A stretch of DNA of 64,000 nt from Euphorbia lathyris (lineage: Eukaryota > Streptophyta > Magnoliopsida > Malpighiales > Euphorbiaceae): assembly GCF_963576675.1 (NCBI RefSeq), contig NC_088911.1, positions 29,682,501-29,746,500 of the forward strand, given 5' to 3'. Position 1 is the first letter of the stretch; each line of letters opens with the position of its first letter. A program made the position numbers and the translations under genes. This document shows, one piece after another, positions 22,856 through 33,813 of this stretch. Below the pieces are notes generated by a model, which searched no databases, had not been told where the DNA came from, and was given only the letters and a program-made list of their open reading frames with translations.

Positions 22856-24403
22856 TGTTGAGCGATTTCCGCAAGTGCACGGTATACACTTGTAGTAATA
22901 AAAGATATCGAACCCACATGGAACGCTTTTCAACTAAAAACTTATTTAATTCAGTTTTATTCACGTCTTTAGGTTTAACTAAAGAAAATCGTTTAATTGA
23001 TTGAATTGGTTTGGATAAATTAGGATTAGATAAGAATATTATATTGAACTTAGAGAATAATTCTGTCTTGAGATTTTGATTACAAGACAGATGCTTCCGT
23101 AGTCGGAATAAATAGAAGGTATAAAACTTATTTTCATTAAGCAAAGAAAGCAACTATAACTTTGGTAAGATTATGAACATGTAATAATACAAGAATTTAT
23201 GCAATTAAATGGCTTTAAACCGTAGAAATCCCCCTGCTGTTGAGGTGATTTCTACCTTAATCAAATTGGTATTTTATATCCGATAAGCCGCGCTAACGAT
23301 CATATCATCCATAAAAACTAATTCTTTCAAGTGTTCAACAAAGTTTCTATATAAATATGATTGTATAAAACGTTTTAATAAAAACACCAATTTATCATTT
23401 TGAAAATCATTTTGTCAGAACAATATCAAAATAACAACAGGAAGAATGTATTGAATGAAATAAATATATTATTAGTGAATTGTGAATCTTCACAAGTTAA
23501 CAGAGAAGAAGAAACATGGATAGCACTTAAACGAAAACTTTGAGATCTGGGTTGTCAATCTTTCCCTCAAACTCCGTAGGCTTGTCAGACCTCTTTGCGC
23601 TTCAGCCATTAGTTCTTCTCGCTAAATCTTCGGAATAGAGACCACTAGGTCCACTACCAAAATGAAAACTTATCTCTGATCAACCTTTGAAACTAAACTA
23701 ATACTACTGTGTTTATAACTAATCTAATAACAACTTGTGTACAGCAAGTTTGTTTACACAGAAATGAAATCTAACTTTCTGACTCTTTCTGAATCAGAAA
23801 CTCAACATAATAACTCTCTGATTTCTCTAACTTTTCTAACTTAGCCAACAACATTGATTTCTGAAATGGATCACTTATTTACAGTTGTTGAAGGGTTGTA
23901 AATGAAGGGTCGTGTCCGCTGGTGAAGGGTCGCTTTTATCCAAACGAACAGACGTGTTTCTTGGAATTAAACATGTGAAATCTATGCAGAATTCTTCGCT
24001 GTCTCATATGAGATTCCGAGAATCACAGTCGTGATAGGGGGTGAAGGGGCGAGCTGAAGACTTCGATTTTCCGTGACCGGCATTCGTATGTCGTGACTGA
24101 GATTCTAAAAATCTCAGTCGCGACAGGGGCTTTTTTTCCCCGTCTCTTGGCTGCTTCTTGTCTTCTTGAGTCGGTCTTCTGATTGATATGTATTCTTGGC
24201 ACGTAATTTAGGTTTTTCCTCCGTTTTAGCTCCGTTTTAGCTCCTATTTAGCTCCTATTTGGATTTAACCAAATAATTAGGTACCTTGCATCAAAGAAGT
24301 AAATAAAGACGTAAAAGTATTCTAAACGAATATAATTAGCACGATTTCAATGTAAATTTAACGTATTTATATATGATATTTTAGGTATATTTTGGGCTTA
24401 ACA
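22856..24403 (-). repeat. 3' LTR of the Athila-like element
   Basis: 1548 bp, tgttgagcgatttccgc to gggcttaaca on the plus strand. It contains a 16-bp-arm inverted repeat at 24089-24125 with one wobble position. The adjoining aactcccacactt (24404 on) is the complement of the polypurine tract. Confidence 0.93.
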
Positions 24404-25966
24404 AACTCCCACACTTAAGCTTTTGCTAGTCCCGAGCAAAATTTCACTGAATTTATTCTTTAATCAATCTCTTTATAAATAGAACATATATCCATATATT
24501 CCTCTTTGAACTAGTTAAACCGAAAGAAAAACTTCCATGGTAAATTTATACGCAAAGTATCAAACTAGCTAGTGTAAAAGAGATATATTATTCGTCTTGT
24601 ATCTCAATTTTTATATTGAAGTATTCGGGACGGTGTAAGCACGCATGTTTTCGAATCTTTCGTCTCAAGGCATTTCAAAGCACAAAATTTCCTTTCCCAA
24701 ACCTAAACTATTACAAATATATATTTATTAAGGACTTAGGTTTAATATATTCACTTAGTCACGCCCGTGATAAGGGTGGTCTCGTCCGTGACTTTATATG
24801 AATTAATTTGCTTTTGTGTTCGTTCAAGAGGTACCGACCATGCCATGGGTGGACGCAATCGTTACTTAAAACTTTAAACACGTTTAATTTTGCTTTAATT
24901 TTTAACGTTCCTTTCATACCTCGATCATGATAAGGGTGGTCGCAATCGTGGCCAAAAGTAAACGGTACTTAATGTTCTACCCTTTCATACCTCGATTGTG
25001 ATAAGGTTGGTCTCAATCGTGGCCAAAAGTTAAGAATACGACTACTTGATTAAATTAACATGAGTTATAAAAATGAAAATTATAAATTGGGAAAAGAAAA
25101 ATAGCACATTCATCCTATATTGACTTGAAATTCAACATGTATTATGGCTAAAGTTTCCTTAAAAAACTTCAATTGGTTTTTAATGTAAGACGAAAATCAT
25201 GGCGAGTTAAAAAGCTAAAGTTGTTAGTTTGATTTATGCCTATAAACCTAATTGAAAATTGAAAATAAGATTTATATTTATCATGAATTCATGATATAAA
25301 ATAGAGATTTGAAACTAAAGAAATTTTACTTATATACATTTACTCGAGACGTTTTTTATAAAATCGTATCAGAGATTTTTAAAAATATTTGTAAAAATAT
25401 TGCCCGTATAGAAATATTATTTCTACCAATAATGATAACCTTAAAATATGCTTAACATTATTTTTGAAAGTTAAATTGTTTGAAACATATGAAAAATATA
25501 CTTAACAAAAATTTTATGTTTATGAAAAATTGCTATATATAAAAAAAATGTTGCACTTTATATAAAAATGTTGCAATTGTTTTTGAAAAATGTTACATAT
25601 TTTTGTTTGAAAATGTTGCATTATATAGTTTACTTAAAATTGAATACAATATGCATTTATACTTTAAATAAATAGCATTCATTCTCATTCGTTGCGTTCA
25701 TTCGTACTTAAAATTAAAGCGAATATGAAATATCTCCTCCCACACTTAATTAGTGCAAAAAGCGATAAAACACGAAAAATGGTACGAAATTAAACCATAC
25801 GAATTAGAATTAAAAAGATGGTACGATAACATTCAAACAGAATAATAAAGATAATTGTACCAAGCATAATTAGAAATATTGTACCAAACATAATAAAAAA
25901 TATTGTACCAAACCGAATAAAACATAATAACGAAAATGAGGTAAAAGATAGAAAGGATAAAACCTA
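24404..25966. other. Non-coding 3' interior of the Athila-like element
   Basis: No ORF of note. It holds a degenerate tandem repeat of about 75 bp around 24750-25035 (core 'cctcgatyrtgataaggktggtc ... aatcgtggccaaaagt' in two clear copies at about 24918 and 24991) and three copies of a unit of about 24 bp, attgtaccaaacataata, at 25855-25925. Confidence 0.6.
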
Positions 25967-27223
25967 TCAAGGTGAACTCGGTGGAGAAGGCGTAGTCTCA
26001 ACTCCTTGGCGTTGGAAGAAAGATAGCAACCGACGACGAGTAGATTTGTGCTCACGTCTCAAAGTAGTGATATTGGCATCCACCGTGTTTATCCTTGAAC
26101 TCATTTCGGTATTGTTGGCAACAACTTCATCTAACCGCAAATTCATGTGACGGTTATGCTCGTTCATTTGTGTCAAAACACGTTGCCAACCAACTTGCTC
26201 TTCAACATTTGGTTCTTCATGTGCTTGCTCTTGATCATTAACATCAACATTCTCCTCCTCCTCTTCTTCATCAAATTCCTCATCATGCTCCTCATCATCA
26301 TCGTGGGCACCTAAACCTTATGAACTTGAAGCTTCACCACCCAATGTAGCAAAAACACGTCTTGTACGATCTTCATAGGAGATAAAAGTGGGTGGTCCCA
26401 ATTTCTTCAACAAATTGGCTCGTTGAAGTGTCGTGATATCCAATGAAGGCAAACCAACATGAGGCATATTTTGATAATCCGCTAATTCACCCCGAGCACC
26501 CAAAACAATGCCGGTAATTAAATTACCCATTGGCACTTGCTTATTGCAGGACTTGGAAGCTCGAACTAAATTAGTAAATATCATCTCAATACTATCAATG
26601 GTCAAATTCTTAAAAATACTATCCAACACAAACAAATCACGGACTTGCACCTTTGAACTTTCAACCCGACCAAATAAAGAAAAGGATAAAAATTTGTGAA
26701 AGAAAAAGATACAATTATCCTTAAGTAACTTACTAGAAGTGTTCTTCGGATGAAAAACATCTAGGCCGGTTAAAGTGTGCCAAACCGTGTGTGCATTAAA
26801 AGTCTTTGGTTTGGAATAAAAATTCTGAGTAGGAAAACCAAACCATCTGTTCATTGCCGCATACCCGACTTCAAAACGAACTCCATTATTTCGAAAAGAG
26901 ATAATACCTTTCTTATTGTCATAAGTTAGAGTGACCAAAAATTCCAAAATATGCGATTTATTACTAGGAAAACGCATACTAGCAAATCTTGTCCAACCAA
27001 GAACGGATAGATATTCATCAATACGGTCGGTAAAAGAAAATATGTTTACCATGTCGGTGTCAAGGAAAGGCATGTCGACGAACACCACTTCGCTATTAGA
27101 AAAACGGCGAAATTTTCGTCCTTCGGCCTCCGTCGCAATATCGAACGGTGCGCCATATTGAACACGTAATCTAGTGATCTCGGAGGCTTTGGTTTTGTTA
27201 GCAACGGTCTTTTGTCTAGGCAT
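25967..27223 (-). pseudogene. Env-like / ATHILA ORF-1-type gene, one stop
   Basis: 418 codons starting MPRQKTVANKTKASEITRL. A single TAA at 26318-26320 separates the first 301 residues from the C-terminal part in the same frame. The N-terminal globular region (RIDEYLSVLGWTRFASM, FEVGYAAMNRWFGFP, MGNLITGIVLGARGEL) resembles the ATHILA ORF-1 family, a plant-specific 3' gene of unknown function. Beyond the stop are an acidic run (DDDEEHDEEFDEEEEEE) and a predicted coiled coil (MNEHNRHMNLRLDEVVANN). No membrane segment is visible, so 'env-like' describes position only. Its layout parallels the 3' ORFs of A and B. Confidence 0.8.
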
Positions 27224-27518
27224 TTTGGTTTATGAAATTTGGTGAAAGAGATGAAGAAATTTGAAAGAATGAAAGGAAGAGTAAAAGATAATGGTGGTGA
27301 TTTAGGGAAGAAGAAGATGAATAGGGTAAAGATTTATGGGGAAGGTGAGTGAATCTTGGTGTTGGGAAGAGTAAAAGATGAGCGATTGGTGAAAATAGAT
27401 GTGATATAAATAGGTGTAAGTAATAGGTATTGATTAGGATAGAGTAATAGGTAATGAATTAGAGTAGGAATAGGATTAATTGAAAAAAACCAGCCAAATC
27501 CCGTCACAGCAGCCGCAA

Positions 27519-27553
27519 GTCGCGACTGAGATTTTCAAAATCTCAGTCGCGAC
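27519..27553. other. Near-perfect palindrome, internal copy
   Basis: gtcgcgactgagatttt, one base, then its exact inverse. The same arm sequence forms palindromes in both LTRs (24089-24125, 31222-31258). It lies upstream of the env-like gene on the minus strand. Confidence 0.75.
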
Positions 27554-27933
27554 ATCAAGCTTGTAAGGGGGCGGATTTGTGCTGAAAAATTGCTCTGTTA
27601 CTGTCTCAACTGAGATTTCAGAATCTCAACTGAGATTCTGGAATTTCTGGGTAATAATTGGACTATTTTTGACAATTTGAACATGACTAATTCAATTCCG
27701 TATGTAATTAAGTGACATTAATGCAAATTTTAATTCTTGAAACTGAGATAAACAAAACTGAAACATTAAATTAAAGGAAAACCAAAGGTTGTTCCTTAAA
27801 TAAAAGAAATTAAGGAAAGAATTAATGCACTTTTATTAATCATAATCAAAGGAAATACAATAAAATACCTTATTACATATATACATAAAAACATCAAACA
27901 TATATACACTATTTACAAACAAACTATATAAAC

Positions 27934-28224
27934 TCAAATTGTATCCCGATGAATTGGAATACGACGAACAGTGGCCCGGTCAATCTTCGCTTGAACGAAG
28001 ATTTCCCTTTCTGTAAGAGAAAGAAATTTTGGACCAGAACGAAACTCTCTTTTTACAAGTCCCTCATTTTCCAGAAACTCGTAATTCATAATGGGAAATG
28101 GTTCCTTATCAGTCCAAGGAACAGAAACTGATCCTTTGGCTCCTAGGATTATCCCACATATAATATTTCCAAACCCAATTGTCCGATTCTTCAAACGGGA
28201 AGCGGCAACTAATCCCTCCATCAA
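27934..28224 (-). pseudogene. Second env-like C-terminal fragment behind gag
   Basis: 96 codons (GFGNIICGIILGAKGSV, then FLSLTEREIF) that align with residues of the complete env-like gene around MGNLITGIVLGARGEL and FISYEDRTRRVF. It starts where gag ends, at 28221-28224, so a deletion appears to have joined the end of gag to the inside of an env-like gene, removing pol. Confidence 0.65.
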
Positions 28225-29825
28225 AATTTGTCATAGTCCTTATTTTGGACCTTGTGCGGAAAAGGTGGTTTGGGTACAAAAGTTTTTGTACTTGAGTCAA
28301 TTGTTGAACTTTTTGTGTTTAAGATATCTTCTTTGGGCTTTGGTAAATCAGTTCCTGGTAATGTTTCATCTCCGGGCATTTTCGGACCTAGATAATTCTT
28401 CCCTGAACGAAGAGTGATAGCCTTTACCTGCTCTTTCAGATTTTCTTCCGTATGGCTGGGAAGACTTCCCTCTTTTTGGGATGGAATTGATTTAGCAAGT
28501 TGACCAATTTGAACCTCCAAATTATGGATGCTAGATGAGTGGTTTTTAATAAGCTGATCGAATTTATTTTCGATCCGTTTAAAACCATCTTCATGATTAC
28601 TTATTTTTCCACTGATAGCATCTATGAATTTGTCGATTTTAGAATATAAAGTGCTAATCGTATCTCTTGACTGATTTTGATAATTACTAGTACGATTTTG
28701 ATTAGCACTTGCATTATTATTATCTTTCCAGTTAAAGTTAGGATGATTCCTACATCCAGAATTATAAGTATTAGAATAAGGATTATTAGTTTGGTTTTGC
28801 CCTTGGACAAAATTTACCTGTTCGATCTCACTCATATTTTCATAATCCACATCCGTTTGGATTGGATTACCATTGGTATCGCACGGTGCCATAAACCTAT
28901 CAATTTTGTGCGATAAGGCAGAAAATTGGGCTTGTAACATTGCGACTGGATCAAGTTCTACTATACCTTTAACTGATGGTGTTGTTGTTGATGATGATGG
29001 TTTCGCCAACGGTACATGTCCACGTTCCGCGGGCCACATACTGCTGTTGATTGCCATTTCCTCCAAAAGTTCTCTTGCTTGGGCTGATGTTTTCTTCATA
29101 AATAGCCCTCCCGACATAGCATCTAATGAACCTCTAGTTGTAGGATTTAGTCCATTATAAAATGTTTGCATTAAAAGTTCAGCGGGTAATTGGTGGTGTG
29201 GGCATAAACGTTGAAGTTCTTTAAAACGTTCCCAAGTCTCATAAAGAGTCTCATTATCATTTTGAGAAAAAGATCTTAACTCTTTTATGACTCTTGCGGT
29301 TTTTGCTAAAGGAAAATATTTTGATAAAAACGCTTGGGCTAATTGTTCCCAAGTTGCAAACGTTGCGCCTGACATCGAAGTTAACCACTCTTTGGCTCTA
29401 TCCTTCAAAGTGAAAGGAAAAAGTCGAAGTTTGATTGCTTCGGTAGTCACATCTGGGATTTTAAAAGTGTCACAAATTTTAAGGAAATTTGTTAAATGGG
29501 TGTTAGGATTTTCGTTAGGTAACCCATAAAATGTTACATTATTTTGCAACATATTAAGCAAAGCTGGCTTAATTTCAAATTGGTTTGCGGTGATTCTGGG
29601 TCTAACGATACTATTGGTTACACCGACCACACATGGCCTAGCGTAATCCATAAGTGTTGGTGGGTCTGTCATTTTTTCTAGCTCGGTATATGTTTTTACT
29701 GGAGTCTTATTTTTGTTTTTCTTGTTTTTCTTGTTCTTTCTAATGGTTTTCTCAATTTCTAGGTCTATAGGGTCTGGTATAATGCCTGAACTTCGAGAAC
29801 TGCGCATGAACCTGAAATCTTGCAC
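28221..29825 (-). CDS. gag: Gag of the Athila-like element, intact
   Basis: 534 codons with no stop, the only undamaged retrotransposon gene here. The gag core covers residues of about 100-260 (LTNFLKICDTFKI, KLRLFPFTLKDRAKEWL, FLSKYFPLAKTARV, ETWERFKELQRLCPHH, FYNGLNPTTRGSLDAMSGG). It is followed by an Asn/Gln-rich stretch and the block EQVKAITLRSGK, a hallmark of the Athila/Tat lineage just ahead of the protease. The frame stops right after PKPPFPHKVQNKDYDKF, where pol would begin in complete relatives. Function: assembly of virus-like particles and packaging of RNA. A packaging role for this copy with pol from elsewhere is inferred. The first Met is close to the primer site (about 150 bp). 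Confidence 0.92.
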   Translation of the reverse strand: MQDFRFMRSSRSSGIIPDPIDLEIEKTIRKNKKNKKNKNKTPVKTYTELEKMTDPPTLMDYARPCVVGVTNSIVRPRITANQFEIKPALLNMLQNNVTFYGLPNENPNTHLTNFLKICDTFKIPDVTTEAIKLRLFPFTLKDRAKEWLTSMSGATFATWEQLAQAFLSKYFPLAKTARVIKELRSFSQNDNETLYETWERFKELQRLCPHHQLPAELLMQTFYNGLNPTTRGSLDAMSGGLFMKKTSAQARELLEEMAINSSMWPAERGHVPLAKPSSSTTTPSVKGIVELDPVAMLQAQFSALSHKIDRFMAPCDTNGNPIQTDVDYENMSEIEQVNFVQGQNQTNNPYSNTYNSGCRNHPNFNWKDNNNASANQNRTSNYQNQSRDTISTLYSKIDKFIDAISGKISNHEDGFKRIENKFDQLIKNHSSSIHNLEVQIGQLAKSIPSQKEGSLPSHTEENLKEQVKAITLRSGKNYLGPKMPGDETLPGTDLPKPKEDILNTKSSTIDSSTKTFVPKPPFPHKVQNKDYDKF

Positions 29826-29974
29826 GAACCGAAACTACCTACAAAACAGAATTTGAAAAATAAATAAATTAGTAAATTAAAATTAATAAATTACAAAAGT
29901 TAAAATAAGTATGTTTAAACCTAGATTCGAAATAAAACACGAAAAATCTAAAATTTTGTTAAAAATTTTTGCGT

Positions 29975-29992
29975 TCCCCGGCAACGGCGCCA
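29975..29992 (-). other. Primer binding site of the Athila-like element (tRNA-Asp)
   Basis: The minus strand reads TGGCGCCGTTGCCGGGGA, six bases inside the 5' LTR (which begins at 29999 on the plus strand); it complements the 3' end of plant tRNA-Asp. Confidence 0.9.
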
Positions 29993-29998
29993 AAAACT

Positions 29999-31524
29999 TG
30001 TTGAGCGATTTCCGCAAGTGCACGGTATACGCTTGTAGTAATAAAAGATATCAAACCCACAGGGAACGCTTTTCAACTAAAAACTTATTTAATTCAGTTT
30101 TATTCACGTCTTTAGGTTTAACTAAAGAAAATCGTTTAATTGATTGCATTGGTTTGGATAAATTAGGATTAGATAAGAATATTATATTGAACTTAGAGAA
30201 CAATTCTGTCTTGAGATTTTGATTACAAGACAGATGCTTCGGTAGTCGGAATAAATAGAAGGTATAAAACTTATTTTCATTAAGCAAAGAAAGCAACTAT
30301 AACTTCGGTAAGATTATGAACATGTAATAATACAAGAATTTATGCAATTAAATGGCTTTGAACAGTAGAAATCCCCCTGATGTTGAGGTGATTTCTACCT
30401 TAATCAAATTGGTATTTTATATCCGATAAGCCGCGCTAACGATCATATCATCCATAAAAACTAATTCTTTCAAGTGTTCAACAAAGTTTCTATATAAATA
30501 TGATTGTATAAAACGTTTTAATAAAAACACCAATTTATCATTTTGAAAATCATTTTGTCAGAACAATATCAAAATAACAACAGGAAGAATGTATTGAATG
30601 AAATAAATATATTATTAGTGAATTGTGAATCTTCACAAGTTAACAGAGAAGAAGAAACATGGATAGCATTTAAACAAAAACTTTGAGATCCGGGTTGTCA
30701 ATCTTTCCCTCAAACTCCGTAGGCTTGTTAGACCTCTTTGCGCTTCAGCCGTTAGTTCTTCTCGCTGAATCTTCGTAATAGAGACCGCTAGGTCCACTAC
30801 CAAAATGAAAACTTGTCTCTGATCAACCTTTGAAACTAAACTAATACTACTGTGTTTATAACTAATCTAATAACAACTTGTGTACAACAAGTTTGTTTAC
30901 ACAGAAATGAAATCTAACTTTCTGAATCAGAAACTCAACATAATAACTCTCTGATTTCTCTAACTTTTCTAACTTAGCCAACAACATTGATTTCTGAAAT
31001 GGATCACTTATTTATAGTTGTTGAAGGGCTATAAATGAAGGGTCGTGTCCGCTGGTGAAGGGTCACTTTTATCCAAACGAACAGACGCGTTTCTTGGAAT
31101 TAAACATGTGAAATCTGTGCAGAATTCTTCGCTGTCTCATATGAGATTCCGAGAATCTCAGTCGCGACAGTGGGTGAAGGGGCGAGCTGAAGACTTCGAT
31201 TTTCCGTGACTAGCATTCGTATGTCGCGACTGAGATTCTGAAAATCTCAGTCGCGACAGGGGATTTCTTCCCCGTCTCTTGGCTGCTTCTTGTCTTCTTG
31301 AGTCGGTCTGCTGATTGATACGTATTCTTGGCACGTAATTTAGGTTTTTCCTCCGTTTTAGCTCCTATTTAGCTCCTATTTGGATTTAACCAAATAATTA
31401 GGTACCTTGCATCAAAGAAGTAAATAAAGACGTAAAAGTATTCTAAATGAATATAATTAGCACGATTTCAATGTAAATTTAACGTATTTATATATGATAT
31501 TTTAGGTATATTTTGGGCTTAACA
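29999..31524 (-). repeat. 5' LTR of the Athila-like element
   Basis: 1526 bp, close to identical to 22856-24403. It has a perfect palindrome at 31222-31258: tgtcgcgactgagatt, five bases, then the exact inverse. A half-site is at about 31139-31167. Confidence 0.93.
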
Positions 31525-31529
31525 GGGCT

Positions 31530-33282
31530 GACCAAAGGTAAAAACGAAACCGAAATTACCTTTATTGACCACTCTACTCCTGCAGATATTGTAGAAACAC
31601 CTATTCCAGACAACTCAACATTACCCAAAGAAATAAAAATTCCAAGAGGACATTCGGAGAAGTCCATTCTTGATGCCGCTGACAACAAGCTGATGACAAG
31701 AAGAGATCAGCTTAGAAAGTATCTCGGCAATGTTGCATTCGTCTCAGTGCAGGAGCCAAAGAACTTCTCAGAAGCTGAGCACGACGAACAGTGGATCAAT
31801 GCTATGCAAGAGGAGCTTGATCAATTCAAAAGAAATGAGGTATGGGATTTAGTACCAAAACCTAGGAATCAAAAGACCATAGGAACTAAGTGGGTCTTTA
31901 GAAATAAAATAGATGAGCAAGGCAATGTGGTCAGAAACAAAGCCCGACTTGTAGCCCAAGGCTATAGTCAGCAAGAGGGCATTGACTATGGTAAGACCTT
32001 TGCTCCTGTTGGTAGGTTAGAGGCTATACGTATATTATGTGCATATGCTAGCTATATGAACTTTAAATTATATCAAATGGATGTTAAAAGTGCCTTTCTT
32101 AATGGCTTTATAAACGAATAGGTATATGTTAGTCAGCCTCCAGGGTTTGAAGATCCAAAACTTCCAAACCACGTTTATAAACTCAAGAAGGCCTTATATG
32201 GCCTGAATCAAGCTCCAAGAGCTTGGTATGAGAGGTTGACCAACTTCCTATTGACCAGGAATTATGTCAGAGGCAAAGCTGACACAACCTTGTTCATTAA
32301 GAAAAAGGGTAAAAATACCCTGCTAGCACAAATTTACGTAGATGACATAATCTTTGGTGCTACTGACGAATCTATGTGCAAAGAATTTAGTAAACAGATG
32401 CAAACTGAGTTCGAAATGTCCATGATGGGCGAACTCAACTTCTTCCTTGGTTTACAAATCAAGCAAGGGAAGAACGACATCTTCATCAGTCAGTCCAAGT
32501 ACGCCAAAGAAATGTTGAAAAAATTCGATATGGAAGAATGCAAGCCCATATCAACCCCAATGGGTACTGACACTGTCCTTTGTGCTGACAAAAAATGTAA
32601 GTCAGTAGATAGCAAGTTATATCGAGGTATGATAGGCTCTCTACTCTATCTTACTACTAGTAGACCTGACATTCAGTACTCAGTGTGTTATTGCGCAAGA
32701 TATCAAGCTGACCCCAGAGAATCTCATCTTATAGCTGTAAAAAGAATTTTCAGATATTTGTAGAGCTCAGTTAATGCAGGTTTATGGTATCCAAATACAA
32801 ATGACTTCACACTCATTGGATAAACTGAAGCTGACTATGGATGAGATAAGCTAGAACGTAAGAGCACTTCAGGAGGATGTCACTTCCTAGGAAGCTGTCT
32901 AGTATCTTGGTTCAGTAAGAAGCAATCGTCAGTGGCCCTGTCTACAATTGAAGCTGAGTACATTGCTGCTGGAAGCTGTGTGGCCTAGGTCCTATGGATT
33001 AAGCAACAGCTAGAGGATTATGGAGTCAAAATGGAAACAATAGAGGTCAAATGTGACAACAAGAGTGCCATTGACCTATCCAAAAATCCAATCCAACACA
33101 GCAGGATGAAGCATGTCAGCATAAGGCATCACTTCATCAGAGACCATGTACTCAAGGGTGAGATCAAGCTGACTTATGTTCTAACAGATGAACAGCTTGT
33201 GGATATCTTTACGAAGCCTCTGGCTCATGAGCAATTCAACATACTAAAGGAAGCTATCGGTATGTCTAATCCCCTTCAATGA
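31530..33282 (+). pseudogene. pol: Reverse transcriptase and RNase H of element B, decayed
   Basis: Continuation of the pol frame after the nested insertion; the first codons follow the GGGCT duplication. RT begins with [17 protein letters not shown] and has [11 protein letters not shown] and YVDD (about 32338). RNase H has ADYG, EAEYIAAGSC and the terminal TKPLA. Stops in frame: TAG 32119-32121, TAG 32761-32763, TAA 32821-32823, TGA 32842-32844 and TAG 32986-32988. The final stop is at 33280-33282. No frameshift separates them. Several stops correspond to C-to-T or G-to-A changes relative to element A. Confidence 0.95.
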
Positions 33283-33704
33283 AATTCTATGTTTAAATTG
33301 AATGATGAGTGATTACCATGCTGAGTAATTTGTGCTAAATTAGTAGCTACTGTATGCTAAGTAACTTACTCAAACTGAGCTAATACGAATATCATAAAAT
33401 CACTTTATGCTGACTAAACTTACCTACTGAGTGATTATCTTAAGCTGAGTTACTAAGCATACGAATAAGTTTCTACGTAAAACTGACTACTCAGAATACC
33501 AAACGTTTAAAATTCCTAACGCTGAGTAAAGATCCGTTGCACAATTAATGCTAGCACGCGAATTAAATAGCCACCTAGGATGACATAAGCGCAATAATTA
33601 GAAAACACATGCGCCGATTGTGTCATAAATGCCAGAATCATTGTCGGTTGATTATCTCGAGGTCAAAACTGCCACCTCAATGATTCAGATCAATTCGACA
33701 CCCC

Positions 33705-33712
33705 TATAAATA
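33705..33712 (+). promoter_or_regulatory. TATA box between pol and the 3' ORF of element B
   Basis: cctataaatagtgg, 109 bp before ATG 33814. Position and context match 2181-2188 in element A, including tgtcataaatgccag about 70-80 bp upstream and a CT-rich leader downstream. Confidence 0.55.
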
Positions 33713-33813
33713 GTGGATGAATTCCCACTTCTACCTCTTTACACTTAGAATTTCTGGCAATAAATCGCTCTCTATCTAAAAATCCCAAACCTCTCAAAAA
33801 TATCTGAAAAATC

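Larger units (their letters stand above)
22856..31524 (-). mobile_element. Athila-like Ty3/gypsy element without pol, nested in element B
   Basis: 8669 bp, antisense to B. The LTRs are at 22856-24403 and 29999-31524. The 5-bp duplication GGGCT is at 22851-22855 and 31525-31529. The primer site complements tRNA-Asp, as in Athila elements. The interior holds a full gag, then a fragment and a complete copy of the env-like (ATHILA ORF-1-type) gene; no protease, RT, RNase H or integrase is seen in any frame. It is therefore a non-autonomous derivative needing proteins in trans. The LTRs are nearly alike, so insertion was recent and must post-date B. Confidence 0.94.

Noticed and set aside
22842..23153. 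Minus-strand frames in both LTRs of the Athila-like element (also 30051-30296)
   Set aside because: They occur in LTR sequence, differ between the two LTRs in length, and show no domain; chance open frames.
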